64,000 nt of DNA from Parapedobacter pyrenivorans_A (lineage in GTDB: Bacteria > Bacteroidota > Bacteroidia > Sphingobacteriales > Sphingobacteriaceae). The stretch lies in assembly GCF_041925275.1 (NCBI RefSeq), contig NZ_JBHEUZ010000014.1, forward strand, positions 67,068 to 131,067, written 5' to 3'. Position 1 is the stretch's first letter. Each line of letters begins with the position of its first letter. The position numbers and the translations under genes were made by a program. A model generated the notes under the pieces. That model ran no database searches, was not told the DNA's origin, and worked only from the letters and a program-made list of their open reading frames with translations. This document shows positions 43,365-52,174 of the stretch, piece by piece.

Positions 43365-44981
43365 ATGAATGCTTCCAAGAAAGCTATTCCAAAGCTAGAT
43401 TACCTTTTTATCAAGGAAAGTGAAAAGGTACACTATCAACAAAGCGTAGCGGAGCTGGTTGAGTACGCCGTTCTCGCGGGGGAAGGAACCCTGTCGGAAT
43501 CCGGTGCCTTGGCGGCAGACACCGGGCGTTTTACGGGGCGCACACCTTACGACCGTTTCATCGTTTCCGATGCGCTGACCGAAAACACCGTATGGTGGGG
43601 CGACATCAACCAGCCGATATCAACGGCATCTTTTGAGCACCTGTTGGAAGAGGTCGGCGCATACCTGAGCGGCAGGGATATCTTCGTCCGTGATGCCGTT
43701 GCCGGTGCTGATCCAAGTTATAGCATTGGGATTCGGGCCGTAACCGAAACGGCTTACCAAAGTGTATTTGTCAATAACCTATTCATCCGACCGGCGTCAC
43801 CCGATCCGTCCGCCCGCCCGGAATGGTCCATCCTTGCGGCGCCGGGTTACTGCTGTGCCGATCCGGAGCGGTATGGACTGCACCACCCTAATTTTGTAGT
43901 GATCAATTTTACCCGGAAAGTGGTGTTGGTTGCCGGTACAGGGTATACGGGTGAGATAAAAAAGGGCATTTTCTCGGTCATGAACTTTATACTGCCGCTG
44001 CAGGAACAGGTGCTTTCCATGCATTGTGCGGCCAACACGGATACCCAAGGGCATACGGCATTGTTTTTCGGGCTTTCGGGTACCGGTAAGACAACACTGT
44101 CTGCAGATCGGGACCGGATGCTGGTGGGCGACGACGAGCATGGCTGGAGCGACAAAGGTATCTTTAATTTCGAAGGCGGTTGTTACGCCAAATGTGTCGG
44201 GTTGGATGAAAGTAAGGAACCCGAAATATTCCATGCGGTACGATTCGGTGCACTCGTAGAGAATATCCGATACGTACCGGGTACGCGCTCGCCGAATTAC
44301 GACGATGTATCGAAGACGGAAAACACCCGCGTGGCTTATCCGATTAACCATATCATGGACAGTGTGACGATTGGCCAAGCATCCGCACCGAAAGATATTT
44401 TCTTCCTTACCGCCGATGCGTTCGGTGTGCTGCCGCCGGTATCACTGCTGTCGACCACGCAGGCCATGTATCACTTCATGTCGGGTTATACCGCCAAGGT
44501 GGCGGGTACCGAGGAAGGGGTCAAGGAACCCAAAGCGGTTTTTTCGGCCTGTTTTGGTGAAGCGTTTTTGCCATTGCACCCTACGCACTATGCCGAGCTG
44601 TTGCGGCAACGCCTGGCAGATAATGCCGTCAACGTATGGCTGGTGAATACGGGATGGATCGCAGGCCCATATGGGGTGGGCCGCCGGATCAAGCTGGCAT
44701 ACACACGGTCCATCATCAAGGCCGCGCTAACGGGTGTGCTGAAAGAAACGGCGTTCAACACGCACCCCGTTTTCGGGCTTCGTTACCCCACGAGCTGCCC
44801 CGACGTGCCCGATGCGGTGCTTGATCCGGTGCAGTTGTGGCCCGATGAAAATGCGTACTACGCAAAAGCCAATCAATTGGCTAAGCTTTTCATCCATAAT
44901 TTCAAGCGGTACGGCCAGGAGGTGAGCAAAGACGTACTGGATGTATCGCCCATGGTGATGGAACCTACTCCGCTGGTTTGA
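43365..44981 (+). CDS. pckA: Phosphoenolpyruvate carboxykinase (ATP)
   Basis: This 538-residue cytosolic enzyme converts oxaloacetate and ATP to phosphoenolpyruvate, the entry step of gluconeogenesis and, in many Bacteroidota, part of anaplerosis. Motifs: GRFTGRTPYDRFIV near the N-terminus, the P-loop FFGLSGTGKTTLSADRDRML (about 232-251), the kinase-1a/metal region DDEHGWSDKGIFNFEGGCYA, and the adenine site NTGWIAGPYGVGRRIKLAYT. The length is standard for the ATP-using class. It is a single-gene unit closed by a strong terminator. Confidence 0.97.
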   Translation: MNASKKAIPKLDYLFIKESEKVHYQQSVAELVEYAVLAGEGTLSESGALAADTGRFTGRTPYDRFIVSDALTENTVWWGDINQPISTASFEHLLEEVGAYLSGRDIFVRDAVAGADPSYSIGIRAVTETAYQSVFVNNLFIRPASPDPSARPEWSILAAPGYCCADPERYGLHHPNFVVINFTRKVVLVAGTGYTGEIKKGIFSVMNFILPLQEQVLSMHCAANTDTQGHTALFFGLSGTGKTTLSADRDRMLVGDDEHGWSDKGIFNFEGGCYAKCVGLDESKEPEIFHAVRFGALVENIRYVPGTRSPNYDDVSKTENTRVAYPINHIMDSVTIGQASAPKDIFFLTADAFGVLPPVSLLSTTQAMYHFMSGYTAKVAGTEEGVKEPKAVFSACFGEAFLPLHPTHYAELLRQRLADNAVNVWLVNTGWIAGPYGVGRRIKLAYTRSIIKAALTGVLKETAFNTHPVFGLRYPTSCPDVPDAVLDPVQLWPDENAYYAKANQLAKLFIHNFKRYGQEVSKDVLDVSPMVMEPTPLV

Positions 44982-45003
44982 TAGTTTAATAAATCGCACG
45001 TAG

Positions 45004-45038
45004 GCCCCTTGGAGCACTCGCCTCAAGGGGCTTTTTTT
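45004..45038 (+). terminator. Rho-independent terminator after pckA
   Basis: GCCCCTTG (45004-45011) pairs with CAAGGGGC (45024-45031), followed by seven T residues. It starts 22 bp after the pckA stop. Confidence 0.88.
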
Positions 45039-45161
45039 GCGGCGACCAACCACTTGGTAAATAGCGCAAACGATTGTTTGGTGAAATGATATGGTTATTC
45101 GTGCGCTAATTTGCATATTGCGCGTCAATTAAACAGAAAACACGGTTTTCCTTTTCTTTTT

Positions 45162-46286
45162 ATGAATGATTTTAGTCCAGCGCAATTAGCCAAGCTAGCG
45201 AATGAATTTGATATAGAGGGTGAGGTAATGGATGTTTCGCCGTTCGGGTCGGGACACATCAACGATACCTTCCGGGTGATAACCGATGGGTCGGGGGGCG
45301 CACGTTACCTACTCCAACGGGTGAATCATCATGTATTCAAGGATGTAGCCGCGGTGATGGAAAACATCCAGCGCGTAACCAACCACTTGAAGGCACGCTA
45401 TGCCACTGAATTTGAGGGGTGCAATCACCTTGACCGCCGGGTGCTGACATTGATTCCGGCAAAGGATGCCGAATCGTACCACCGGGACGAGCGCAGCAAT
45501 TTCTGGCGGATGTTTATACTGCTCGATGGCACGCGCAGCTATGACATCGTGGAAACCCCGCAGCAAGCGAGGGAAGGGGGGCGCGCATTCGGACAGTTCC
45601 AGCGGCTGCTGGCCGATTTGGACGTCGGCCTTATCCATGAAGTGCTGCCCGATTTCCACCATATCGGGAATCGTTTGGGCCAACTTGGCCGCGCCGTTGA
45701 CTCGGATGCGGTAGGCCGCGTTCGGCGCGTGCAGGAAGAACTGAGCTTTATCAAGGACCGGGAACGGCGTATGCACGCTATTCTGGAGCTGGCGGCCCAA
45801 GGTCGGTTACCCGTGCGGATTACCCACAACGATACCAAATTCAACAACGTATTGCTGGATGACGGAGACCGCGCACAGTGTGTAATCGACTTGGACACGG
45901 TGATGCCGGGATACGTGGCGTATGACTTTGGCGATGCCATACGGACCATCATCAACCGCGCTGCCGAGGATGAGGCCGATTTGGATAACGTACAACTGAA
46001 TATCCCGCTATTTGAGGCCTATGCCGATGGGTATTTCGAAGAAGCACACCAATTTTTGACCGGTGATGAGGTAGCTTCGCTGATGGAAGGTGTGTTGCTG
46101 TTTCCCTACATGCAAGCGGTACGGTTCCTTACCGATTTTCTGGAAGGTGACCATTACTATAAAACCCACCATGCTGACCATAATTTGCAGCGCACGCGCG
46201 CCCAGCTCAAGTTGGTGAGCGAACTGGAAGCACACGAGCCTGAATTGCGGGATATCGTAGCGCGGGTGGCCGCCCGGTACCAATGA
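45162..46286 (+). CDS. Phosphotransferase-family kinase (possibly N-acetylhexosamine kinase-like)
   Basis: This is a 374-residue protein of the aminoglycoside phosphotransferase/choline kinase fold. It has an N-terminal lobe with SPFGSGHINDTFRVITDGSG (nucleotide loop), the catalytic loop ITHNDTKFNNVLLDD (Asp and Asn as in HxDxxxxN), and the metal-binding CVIDLDTVMPGYVAYDFGDA. Similar proteins act on N-acetylhexosamines (NahK); the presence 1 kb downstream of an alternative GlmU would fit a route from free GlcNAc to UDP-GlcNAc, but this is inference. ATG 45162 is chosen; an in-frame ATG at 45111 would add 17 residues of low-complexity sequence. Confidence 0.82.
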   Translation: MNDFSPAQLAKLANEFDIEGEVMDVSPFGSGHINDTFRVITDGSGGARYLLQRVNHHVFKDVAAVMENIQRVTNHLKARYATEFEGCNHLDRRVLTLIPAKDAESYHRDERSNFWRMFILLDGTRSYDIVETPQQAREGGRAFGQFQRLLADLDVGLIHEVLPDFHHIGNRLGQLGRAVDSDAVGRVRRVQEELSFIKDRERRMHAILELAAQGRLPVRITHNDTKFNNVLLDDGDRAQCVIDLDTVMPGYVAYDFGDAIRTIINRAAEDEADLDNVQLNIPLFEAYADGYFEEAHQFLTGDEVASLMEGVLLFPYMQAVRFLTDFLEGDHYYKTHHADHNLQRTRAQLKLVSELEAHEPELRDIVARVAARYQ

Positions 46287-46320
46287 ATAAGGCGAACCTA
46301 GTTAATTAAAATGATACCCC

Positions 46321-46965
46321 ATGGATACGATAACCATCCCTTTCCTCGAAGGGATCAATCAGCATACGACAATCGAAGAACTCCTGGCCACCACGGCTCC
46401 CCTGGCCGCCAATGAGCTGAGGGAGGTGCCATGGGCGGCTTTCCCGTACCGCCCTTCGGTCCACTTCAAGATAGCCCATACGGCAGTGGGTGTGCTGCTC
46501 TTGTACGAAGTGCGGGAAAAGCATGTAAAAGCGGTATACCGAAATACAAACGATCCCGTTTATAAGGATAGTTGTGTGGAGTTCTTCCTTTCGTTTGATG
46601 GTACCAATTATTACAACCTGGAGTTCAACTGCTTGGGAACCGGACTAATCGGATATGGCCCGGCACAGCGGATGGAGCGGAAGCGATTGCCCGAGGCGAC
46701 CATCGAGCGGGTGAAAACATACAGCAGCATCTCATCGCGGCCCACAGATAGCGGCGATACGGAGTGGCGTCTATTGCTGCATATCCCTTATACGGTATTT
46801 GAGGCCGATGCGATCGACTCGCTTGCGGGGATGCGCTGTACCGGCAATTTCTATAAGTGCGGGGATGACCTGCCCGAACCGCATTATGTGGCCTGGAATC
46901 CCATCGACTACCCAACACCTAATTTCCACCTGCCCCAATATTTCGGCGAGTTGGTGTTCCAATAG
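46321..46965 (+). CDS. CBM9-like carbohydrate-binding protein
   Basis: This is a 214-residue protein without an evident signal peptide. The segments PWAAFPYRPSVHFKIAHTAV, YKDSCVEFFLSFDGTNYYNL, EFNCLGTGLIGYGPAQRMER and the end NFHLPQYFGELVFQ are those of the carbohydrate-binding family 9-like domain found in many Bacteroidota, often as a stand-alone protein. Its two conserved halves form a beta-sandwich that can bind reducing ends of sugars; a catalytic role is not known. It follows the kinase gene by 34 bp and may be cotranscribed with it. Confidence 0.85.
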   Translation: MDTITIPFLEGINQHTTIEELLATTAPLAANELREVPWAAFPYRPSVHFKIAHTAVGVLLLYEVREKHVKAVYRNTNDPVYKDSCVEFFLSFDGTNYYNLEFNCLGTGLIGYGPAQRMERKRLPEATIERVKTYSSISSRPTDSGDTEWRLLLHIPYTVFEADAIDSLAGMRCTGNFYKCGDDLPEPHYVAWNPIDYPTPNFHLPQYFGELVFQ

Positions 46966-47029
46966 GCCCGGTGCGATAAATTAGCTGAGGATTAAACGAA
47001 GTATTGTTGGAATTTAAATTCTAATAACC

Positions 47030-47037
47030 TATCTTTG
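47030..47037 (+). promoter_or_regulatory. -7 element upstream of rpmE2
   Basis: TATCTTTG with TTG at 47007-47009 as -33 gives a start of transcription near 47044 and a leader of about 28 nt. Confidence 0.55.
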
Positions 47038-47071
47038 CACGCTCATTAGGAATATAGTAACTCGAGATAAA

Positions 47072-47320
47072 ATGAAGAAAGACTTGCATCCAGCGAATTA
47101 CAGATTGGTGGTTTTCAAGGATATGTCAAACGATTATTCGTTCGTAACGAAATCATGCATCGACGCCAAAGAAACCATTCAATGGGAGGATGGAAATGAA
47201 TATCCATTGGTGAAACTTGAAATTTCACATACTTCCCACCCTTTTTATACCGGTAAAATGAAATTGGTCGACACCGCAGGGCGTATCGACAAATTCCGTA
47301 GCCGTTACAGTAAAAAGTAA
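47072..47320 (+). CDS. rpmE2: Type B 50S ribosomal protein L31
   Basis: This 82-residue ribosomal protein has MKKDLHPANYRLVVFKDMSN at the N-terminus and ends SHPFYTGKMKLVDTAGRIDK FRSRYSKK (shown in two parts). It lacks the zinc-binding Cys pairs of type A L31 (the single Cys is in TKSCIDA), which defines the zinc-independent type B form. It has its own promoter and terminator. Confidence 0.95.
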   Translation: MKKDLHPANYRLVVFKDMSNDYSFVTKSCIDAKETIQWEDGNEYPLVKLEISHTSHPFYTGKMKLVDTAGRIDKFRSRYSKK

Positions 47321-47343
47321 CACTACGATAGGTAAAAAATATT

Positions 47344-47371
47344 AGTCCCGATATTTTATCGGGACTTTTTT
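47344..47371 (+). terminator. Rho-independent terminator after rpmE2
   Basis: AGTCCCGAT and ATCGGGACT pair around ATTTT, followed by a T-rich run. It starts 24 bp after the rpmE2 stop. Confidence 0.88.
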
Positions 47372-47397
47372 ATTTTAGCCGTTCTAAATGGAAACCT

Positions 47398-48588
47398 ATG
47401 CATATCGTTTTATTTGACAAGGCGGAATGGCGGATAGGGCTTTATCCATTGGCGCTGACACGCCCCGTGGCCGACCTGCGCGTGGGCATCCTCACCATCG
47501 CCGACAAGTGGGCGAAATGGCTGGGGGCTTCCTATTCCTTTCTCACGGAAGACTATTTGCAGGAGAAATACCCGTTGGGCCACCTGAACGGAGATATCCT
47601 GTTAATACGGGGCAATTGCTGCCCGGATAGCCGGTTGGTCGATGCGGTAGCGGCATTGCGCACCGGTGAGGCGTTGTTGCATGGGGACGATATGGTTGCC
47701 ATACGCACGGTTTCGGCGGAAGTACAGGGTGGAGGCTTTCCCGCTTTGGCCAGCTATTCCCCCATGCCATACCACCACCCGGTAGTAACGATCAACCATC
47801 CCGAAGATATTTTCCTGCAGAACGGCGAACAGATCGGCCTCGATTTCGAGCGGCTCACCAAGGGGCGGCACTCGGCAATATTATGCGGAAGCAACCGTTT
47901 CATTGGTGACCGGCTTTTTGCCGAGGAAGGAGCTCAGGCAACATGTGCGACATTCAACAGCACCAAGGGCCCCATCTACTTGGGTAGAAATAGCGAAGTG
48001 TGGGAGGGCAGCCTCATCAGGGGTGCATTTGCACTGGGCGAAAATGCGCAAGTGAAAATGGGAACCAGGATCTATAGCAATGTGTCGGTAGGGCCCTACT
48101 CGCGGGTAGGGGGCGAACTGAATACCTGCGTGATCTGGGGCCGCTCGGCCAAGGGGCACGACGGCTACCTCGGAAGCTCCGTGTTGGGTGAGGGGTGCAA
48201 TTGGGGCGCAGATACCAATAATTCTAATTTAAAGAACAATTATAAATCCGTACGTTTATATGATTATACGCGGGCCGGATACCGGGATACCGGCTTGCAG
48301 TTTTGTGGTATGGTGATGGCCGACCATGTGCGATGTGCCATCAATACCGCATTCAACACGGGTACGGTAGTGGGAGTGGGGGCAAGTGTTTGCGGCATCG
48401 GTATGCCACCCACGTTCATCCCCGATTTTTCGTGGGTCGGAACCGATGGGGTCTCGGCCTACCGGTTGGAGAAACTCTTTGAAACGTTGGAATCTGTCTA
48501 TGAGCGGAGGAACCTGCGCTTTGATGAGGTGGAAAAACGGTTGCTCACCGCGGTGTTCGAGCGTACGCAAGCACACCGCAGCTGTTGA
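47398..48588 (+). CDS. Alternative GlmU-type sugar-1-phosphate uridylyltransferase/acetyltransferase
   Basis: This is a 396-residue two-domain protein. The N-terminal nucleotidyltransferase-like domain begins MHIVLFDKAEWRIGLYPLAL, then TRPVADLRVGILTIADKWAK, and lacks the usual GxGxRM loop of classical GlmU. The C-terminal half is a left-handed beta-helix of hexapeptide repeats (about 195-345, GPIYLGRNSEVWEGSLIRGA, then GTRIYSNVSVGPYSRVGGEL). This build is the alternative bacterial GlmU form that I recall from Bacteroidota, proposed to make UDP-GlcNAc for peptidoglycan. It heads a run of same-strand genes (tpiA, prmA, Mur-type ligase), which agrees with a cell-wall role. Biochemical activity is unproven from sequence. 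Confidence 0.88.
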   Translation: MHIVLFDKAEWRIGLYPLALTRPVADLRVGILTIADKWAKWLGASYSFLTEDYLQEKYPLGHLNGDILLIRGNCCPDSRLVDAVAALRTGEALLHGDDMVAIRTVSAEVQGGGFPALASYSPMPYHHPVVTINHPEDIFLQNGEQIGLDFERLTKGRHSAILCGSNRFIGDRLFAEEGAQATCATFNSTKGPIYLGRNSEVWEGSLIRGAFALGENAQVKMGTRIYSNVSVGPYSRVGGELNTCVIWGRSAKGHDGYLGSSVLGEGCNWGADTNNSNLKNNYKSVRLYDYTRAGYRDTGLQFCGMVMADHVRCAINTAFNTGTVVGVGASVCGIGMPPTFIPDFSWVGTDGVSAYRLEKLFETLESVYERRNLRFDEVEKRLLTAVFERTQAHRSC

Positions 48589-48634
48589 AAGTGGAATGTT
48601 AAACCCTTACTTAATATAAATAACTATACATAAC

Positions 48635-49405
48635 ATGATACGAAAGAAAATTGTTGCCGGAAATTGGAAGATGAACCTTGACTATCAGCAAGGGATCAGT
48701 CTTTTTTCGGAGATCGTCCATATGGCAAACGACGAGGTGATGGGCAACCAGGGCGTGGTGGTTTGCGCGCCGTTCATCCACCTCCATGGTATCGCGCAGT
48801 TGGCCGCAGGTTCGTCTCGCGTTACCGTGGGCGGACAAAACATCTATTTCCAGGAATCGGGTGCCTACACCGGCGAGATATCGGCGTCGCAGCTGAAATC
48901 TACCGGAGCCACCCACGTAATCTTGGGGCACTCCGAGCGGCGTGCTTATTTCCACGAAGATGACGACCTACTTAGCAGGAAAGTCGATGCGGCGTTGAAG
49001 CATGGCCTTACGCCCATTTTCTGTATCGGCGAAACGCAGGAGGAGCGCGAATCTGACCGCTACTTCGATGTGATCCGCACGCAGCTGGAAAAAGGGATAT
49101 TTCACTTGGCCGATGGTGATTTCGGTAAAGCCGTGCTTGCCTATGAGCCGGTGTGGGCCATCGGTACCGGACTGACCGCTACGCCGGAGCAGGCACAGGA
49201 GGTGCACGCATTTATCCGTAATGAGGTGGCCAGCCATTATAACCAAGACGTGGCCGATGCCACTACCATTTTGTACGGTGGAAGCTGTAACCCTAAAAAT
49301 GCGGTCGAGCTATTTGCACAGCCCGATATTGACGGTGGCCTTATTGGCGGTGCGTCCCTGAAATCCCGCGATTTCATCGACATTGCCAAAGTGTTCAACC
49401 GTTGA
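48635..49405 (+). CDS. tpiA: Triose-phosphate isomerase
   Basis: This 256-residue (beta/alpha)8 barrel enzyme interconverts dihydroxyacetone phosphate and glyceraldehyde 3-phosphate. It has IRKKIVAGNWKMNLDYQQGI (N11/K13-type active-site start), the catalytic His in VILGHSERRAYF, the catalytic Glu in LAYEPVWAIGTGLTATPEQA, and the phosphate-binding LYGGSCNPKNAVELF and GGLIGGASLKSRDF. It lies 46 bp after the GlmU-like gene and 12 bp before prmA. Confidence 0.97.
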   Translation: MIRKKIVAGNWKMNLDYQQGISLFSEIVHMANDEVMGNQGVVVCAPFIHLHGIAQLAAGSSRVTVGGQNIYFQESGAYTGEISASQLKSTGATHVILGHSERRAYFHEDDDLLSRKVDAALKHGLTPIFCIGETQEERESDRYFDVIRTQLEKGIFHLADGDFGKAVLAYEPVWAIGTGLTATPEQAQEVHAFIRNEVASHYNQDVADATTILYGGSCNPKNAVELFAQPDIDGGLIGGASLKSRDFIDIAKVFNR

Positions 49406-49417
49406 AACCTGCCGGTG

Positions 49418-50257
49418 ATGAGGTACAGTGAAGTTGTTTTTTCCTGCTCGGGTGGCGAAGATTGGCACCAGGATATCTTGATAAGCGATCTTGGCGATAT
49501 GGGCTTCGATACATTCGAAACCCGCGACGACGGGTTTGCGGCATACATTGCGTCGGAGCAGCTCGACCGCTCGGCGTTGGAATTGCTGCTGATCCACCAA
49601 CCGGTCGGTTTCCAGGTCAACTATGTGGTCAATGAGATTGAACCACAGAACTGGAACAGTGTATGGGAGCGTAATTTCGAACCGGTCGTTGTGGCCGACC
49701 AGTGCTACGTAAGGGCTACGTTCCATCCGGAAGCGCCGGCATACCCCTACGAAATCGTCATCGATCCGAAGATGGCTTTCGGGACGGGCCACCACCAAAC
49801 CACCTCGTTGATGATGCGCCACATGCTGGCGGAACCGTTTGAAGGGAAGTCCGTGCTGGATATGGGATGTGGTACCGGTATCCTGGCCATACTGGCGGTG
49901 AAGCTCGGAGCAGCGGAAGTGCTGGCGATCGACAATGACCCGGTGTGCGTGGCCAGCGTGGAAGAAAACAAAATACGGAACGATGCCTCCCATATCGTAG
50001 CGGAATGCGGTTCGATGGAACTGATACGGAACCGCCGGTTTGATGTGGTCTTGGCTAATATCAACCGCAACATCCTCCTGGATCAATTGGAAGGATATGC
50101 ACAGTCGTTGGTGGCTGATGGGGTGTTGTATATGAGTGGTTTTTATGAGGGGCATGACCTGGACGTGTTGAGAAGTGCGGCCGAGCGCCAGGGGTTGGCT
50201 TATGGAAGCCACGAAGCACTGGATGGTTGGGCCGCGGCTCGGTTTATTAAAAAATAG
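49418..50257 (+). CDS. prmA: Ribosomal protein L11 methyltransferase
   Basis: This is a 279-residue SAM-dependent methyltransferase that modifies lysines and the N-terminus of L11. The SAM-binding motif is VLDMGCGTGILAILAVKLGA (about 147-166), followed by the acidic adenosine-binding VLAIDNDPVCVASVEENK. The NPP-equivalent catalytic region reads VVLANINRNILLDQ. The substrate segment IDPKMAFGTGHHQTTSLMMR precedes motif I, as in PrmA. ATG 49418 is preferred to the adjoining GTG at 49415. It is part of the run after tpiA, with five bases to the next gene. Confidence 0.93.
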   Translation: MRYSEVVFSCSGGEDWHQDILISDLGDMGFDTFETRDDGFAAYIASEQLDRSALELLLIHQPVGFQVNYVVNEIEPQNWNSVWERNFEPVVVADQCYVRATFHPEAPAYPYEIVIDPKMAFGTGHHQTTSLMMRHMLAEPFEGKSVLDMGCGTGILAILAVKLGAAEVLAIDNDPVCVASVEENKIRNDASHIVAECGSMELIRNRRFDVVLANINRNILLDQLEGYAQSLVADGVLYMSGFYEGHDLDVLRSAAERQGLAYGSHEALDGWAAARFIKK

Positions 50258-50262
50258 CAGCT

Positions 50263-51621
50263 ATGCGGGTACATTTCATAGCCATTGGTGGCAGCATCAT
50301 GCACAACCTTGCGATAGCACTAGCAAAAAAGGGCTTCCTCGTAAGCGGTTCGGATGACCACATCTACGAACCATCACGTACCAACCTGGAGAAGGAGGGC
50401 CTGTTGCCGGAGCATGGTTGGGACCCCGCACGCATTACGGACGATATTGATGCCGTCGTATTGGGTATGCATGCGAAGGAAGACAACCCGGAATTACGGC
50501 GGGCACAGGAATTGGGCATACGCATCTATTCATATCCGGAGTTTATCTACGAGCAGGCATCAGAGAAAACCAGGGTGGTGATCGGCGGTAGCCACGGGAA
50601 AACCACCATCACCAGCATGATCATGCATGTGCTCAAATCGATTGGGCGCGATTTCGATTTCCTGGTAGGGGCGAAGCTGGACGATTTCGAGCACATGGTA
50701 CGGCTTACCAAGGACGCGCCGCTGATCATCATCGAAGGCGACGAGTACCTTGCGTCTCCCATTGACCAACGGCCTAAATTCCATCTGTACAAACCCCATA
50801 TAGCCCTCATCAGTGGTGTCGCCTGGGACCATGTGAACGCCTTCCCGACGTTCGAAAACTACGTGAATCAGTTCCGGTTGTTTATAAAAAGCATTGAGCC
50901 CAAAGGTACGCTGGTCTATAACAAAGAAGATAAGACCCTGCAAGAATTGGTGCTGGAAGACCGGTCTAAGATAAACAAGCATGGCTATCGTACGCCGGAG
51001 TATACCATCAACAAGGGGATTACGTACATGCATACACATATCGGCGAGGTTCCGTTGCAGGTATTCGGCAAGCACAACCTTTCCAATATTGCAGCTGCAT
51101 TTACCGTATGTGAATGGCTGGGTGTTGAGCGCGACGAGTTTTATGCCGCCATCCGGCAGTTCAAGGGCGCAACGCGCCGCCTGGAGTATGTGGCCAGCGA
51201 CAATGACAGCGTCGTTTATCAGGATTTCGCGCATACGCCCGCCAAGTTACGGGCCAGTATCCATGCGCTTAAGGAACAGTTCCCCGATAAAGCGCTCGTG
51301 GCCATCATCGAGCTGCATACCTATAGTAGCCTGAATGAGGGCTACCTGAACGAGTATCGCGACACGATGCAGGAAGCGGAATACCCCGCTGTATTCATCA
51401 ATCAAGAAGCACTGAAACAGCGGAATGCGGAAACGATTTCCGAGGAGACCCTGAAACGGGCATTCAATCAACCCAACCTTATCTATTTAAATGGCATCGA
51501 CCGCATGAAGCAATACTTGGATGACCTGTCGCCAGCGGGAAAGAACCTGTTGTTTATGAGTTCGGGTAACTACGGCGGCATAAATCTCGTCAATTTTGCA
51601 GATAAATTTCTGTACAAATAA
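50263..51621 (+). CDS. mpl: Mur-ligase family protein, Mpl-like (murein peptide ligase)
   Basis: This is a 452-residue Mur-ligase. The N-terminal Rossmann-like domain HFIAIGGSIMHNLAIALAKK is followed by ATP loop GGSHGKTTITSMIMHVLKS (about 106-124), the central-domain IEGDEYLASPIDQRPKFHLY, AHTPAKLRASI in the C-terminal domain, and the end MSSGNYGGI. This matches the Mpl type that attaches recycled L-Ala-gamma-D-Glu-m-DAP tripeptide to UDP-MurNAc. The name mpl is by similarity; the MurC-like relation should be kept in mind. It closes the GlmU-like to prmA run, consistent with cell-wall recycling. Confidence 0.88.
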   Translation: MRVHFIAIGGSIMHNLAIALAKKGFLVSGSDDHIYEPSRTNLEKEGLLPEHGWDPARITDDIDAVVLGMHAKEDNPELRRAQELGIRIYSYPEFIYEQASEKTRVVIGGSHGKTTITSMIMHVLKSIGRDFDFLVGAKLDDFEHMVRLTKDAPLIIIEGDEYLASPIDQRPKFHLYKPHIALISGVAWDHVNAFPTFENYVNQFRLFIKSIEPKGTLVYNKEDKTLQELVLEDRSKINKHGYRTPEYTINKGITYMHTHIGEVPLQVFGKHNLSNIAAAFTVCEWLGVERDEFYAAIRQFKGATRRLEYVASDNDSVVYQDFAHTPAKLRASIHALKEQFPDKALVAIIELHTYSSLNEGYLNEYRDTMQEAEYPAVFINQEALKQRNAETISEETLKRAFNQPNLIYLNGIDRMKQYLDDLSPAGKNLLFMSSGNYGGINLVNFADKFLYK

Positions 51622-51632
51622 TAAAATTGACT

Positions 51633-51657
51633 ATATTCGAATCCCGCAATCGAATAT
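51633..51657. promoter_or_regulatory. Perfect inverted repeat before the XRE regulator gene
   Basis: ATATTCGA (51633-51640) and TCGAATAT (51650-51657) are perfect inverted repeats with a 9-bp spacer. A second small hairpin CGTAG/CTACG (51658-51677) adjoins it. The site is 45 bp before the XRE gene and could be its autoregulatory operator. Confidence 0.45.
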
Positions 51658-51701
51658 CGTAGGCATCAGTCGCTACGGTTTTCGTTTATACCATCTTACC
51701 G

Positions 51702-52040
51702 ATGAATACATTAGGAAAAAAAATCAGACTTTTGCGACACCAGAGAGGGTGGAGCCAGGAAGATGTAGCCAAACGGTTGGATATATCCATCCCTGCATTT
51801 TCCAAGATTGAAACCGGCATCACGGATGTCAATTTATCCCGTTTGGACCAGATATCACGGCTTTTCGACCTGACCGTAGTCCAGTTGCTGGCCACTACGG
51901 ATTCAGAGGCGGAGACAAAACACACCGCCGAACTGACCACCCTTAAGCGGAAGCTCGAGGAGCGCGAAGCGGAAGTCATCGAACTACAGAAGAAAGTCAT
52001 CGACCTCTACGAGGTGCTGCACAAAAAGGCATTGGTATAA
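51702..52040 (+). CDS. XRE-family transcriptional regulator with C-terminal coiled coil
   Basis: This is a 112-residue protein. Residues 1-65 form a Cro/C1-type helix-turn-helix (NTLGKKIRLLRHQRGWSQED, then VAKRLDISIPAFSKIETGIT and LDQISRLFDLTVVQLL). Residues 75-108 form a charged coiled coil (TLKRKLEEREAEVIELQKKV), likely for dimerisation. Small proteins of this type are common in Sphingobacteriaceae and are mostly uncharacterised. It is 80 bp downstream of the Mur-type ligase gene, and an inverted repeat in the gap may be its own binding site. Confidence 0.85.
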   Translation: MNTLGKKIRLLRHQRGWSQEDVAKRLDISIPAFSKIETGITDVNLSRLDQISRLFDLTVVQLLATTDSEAETKHTAELTTLKRKLEEREAEVIELQKKVIDLYEVLHKKALV

Positions 52041-52044
52041 TGAT

Positions 52045-52093
52045 AAAAAGCCCGTCTCCTCTCGGCATAAACCTGTCGGGGGGAATCGGGCTT
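52045..52093 (-). terminator. Minus-strand terminator after the acidic protein gene
   Basis: On the minus strand AAGCCCG and CGGGCTT pair around an inner hairpin, followed by TTT before TCA. It is 81 bp past the stop of the acidic protein gene. On the plus strand no U-run follows. Confidence 0.5.
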
Positions 52094-52174
52094 GGTTATA
52101 CAATCGTTGTTGTTTTAGCTATCCAGCTGGTTGCGTTGTTGGGTATGGCTTTTTTTCAAATACGAGGGGTTTTA

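Noticed and set aside
51633..51657. TTCGAATCCCGC resembling the 3' part of a tRNA (attachment-site remnant)
   Set aside because: The flanking sequence does not give a T-stem or acceptor stem, and the perfect inverted repeat explains it better.
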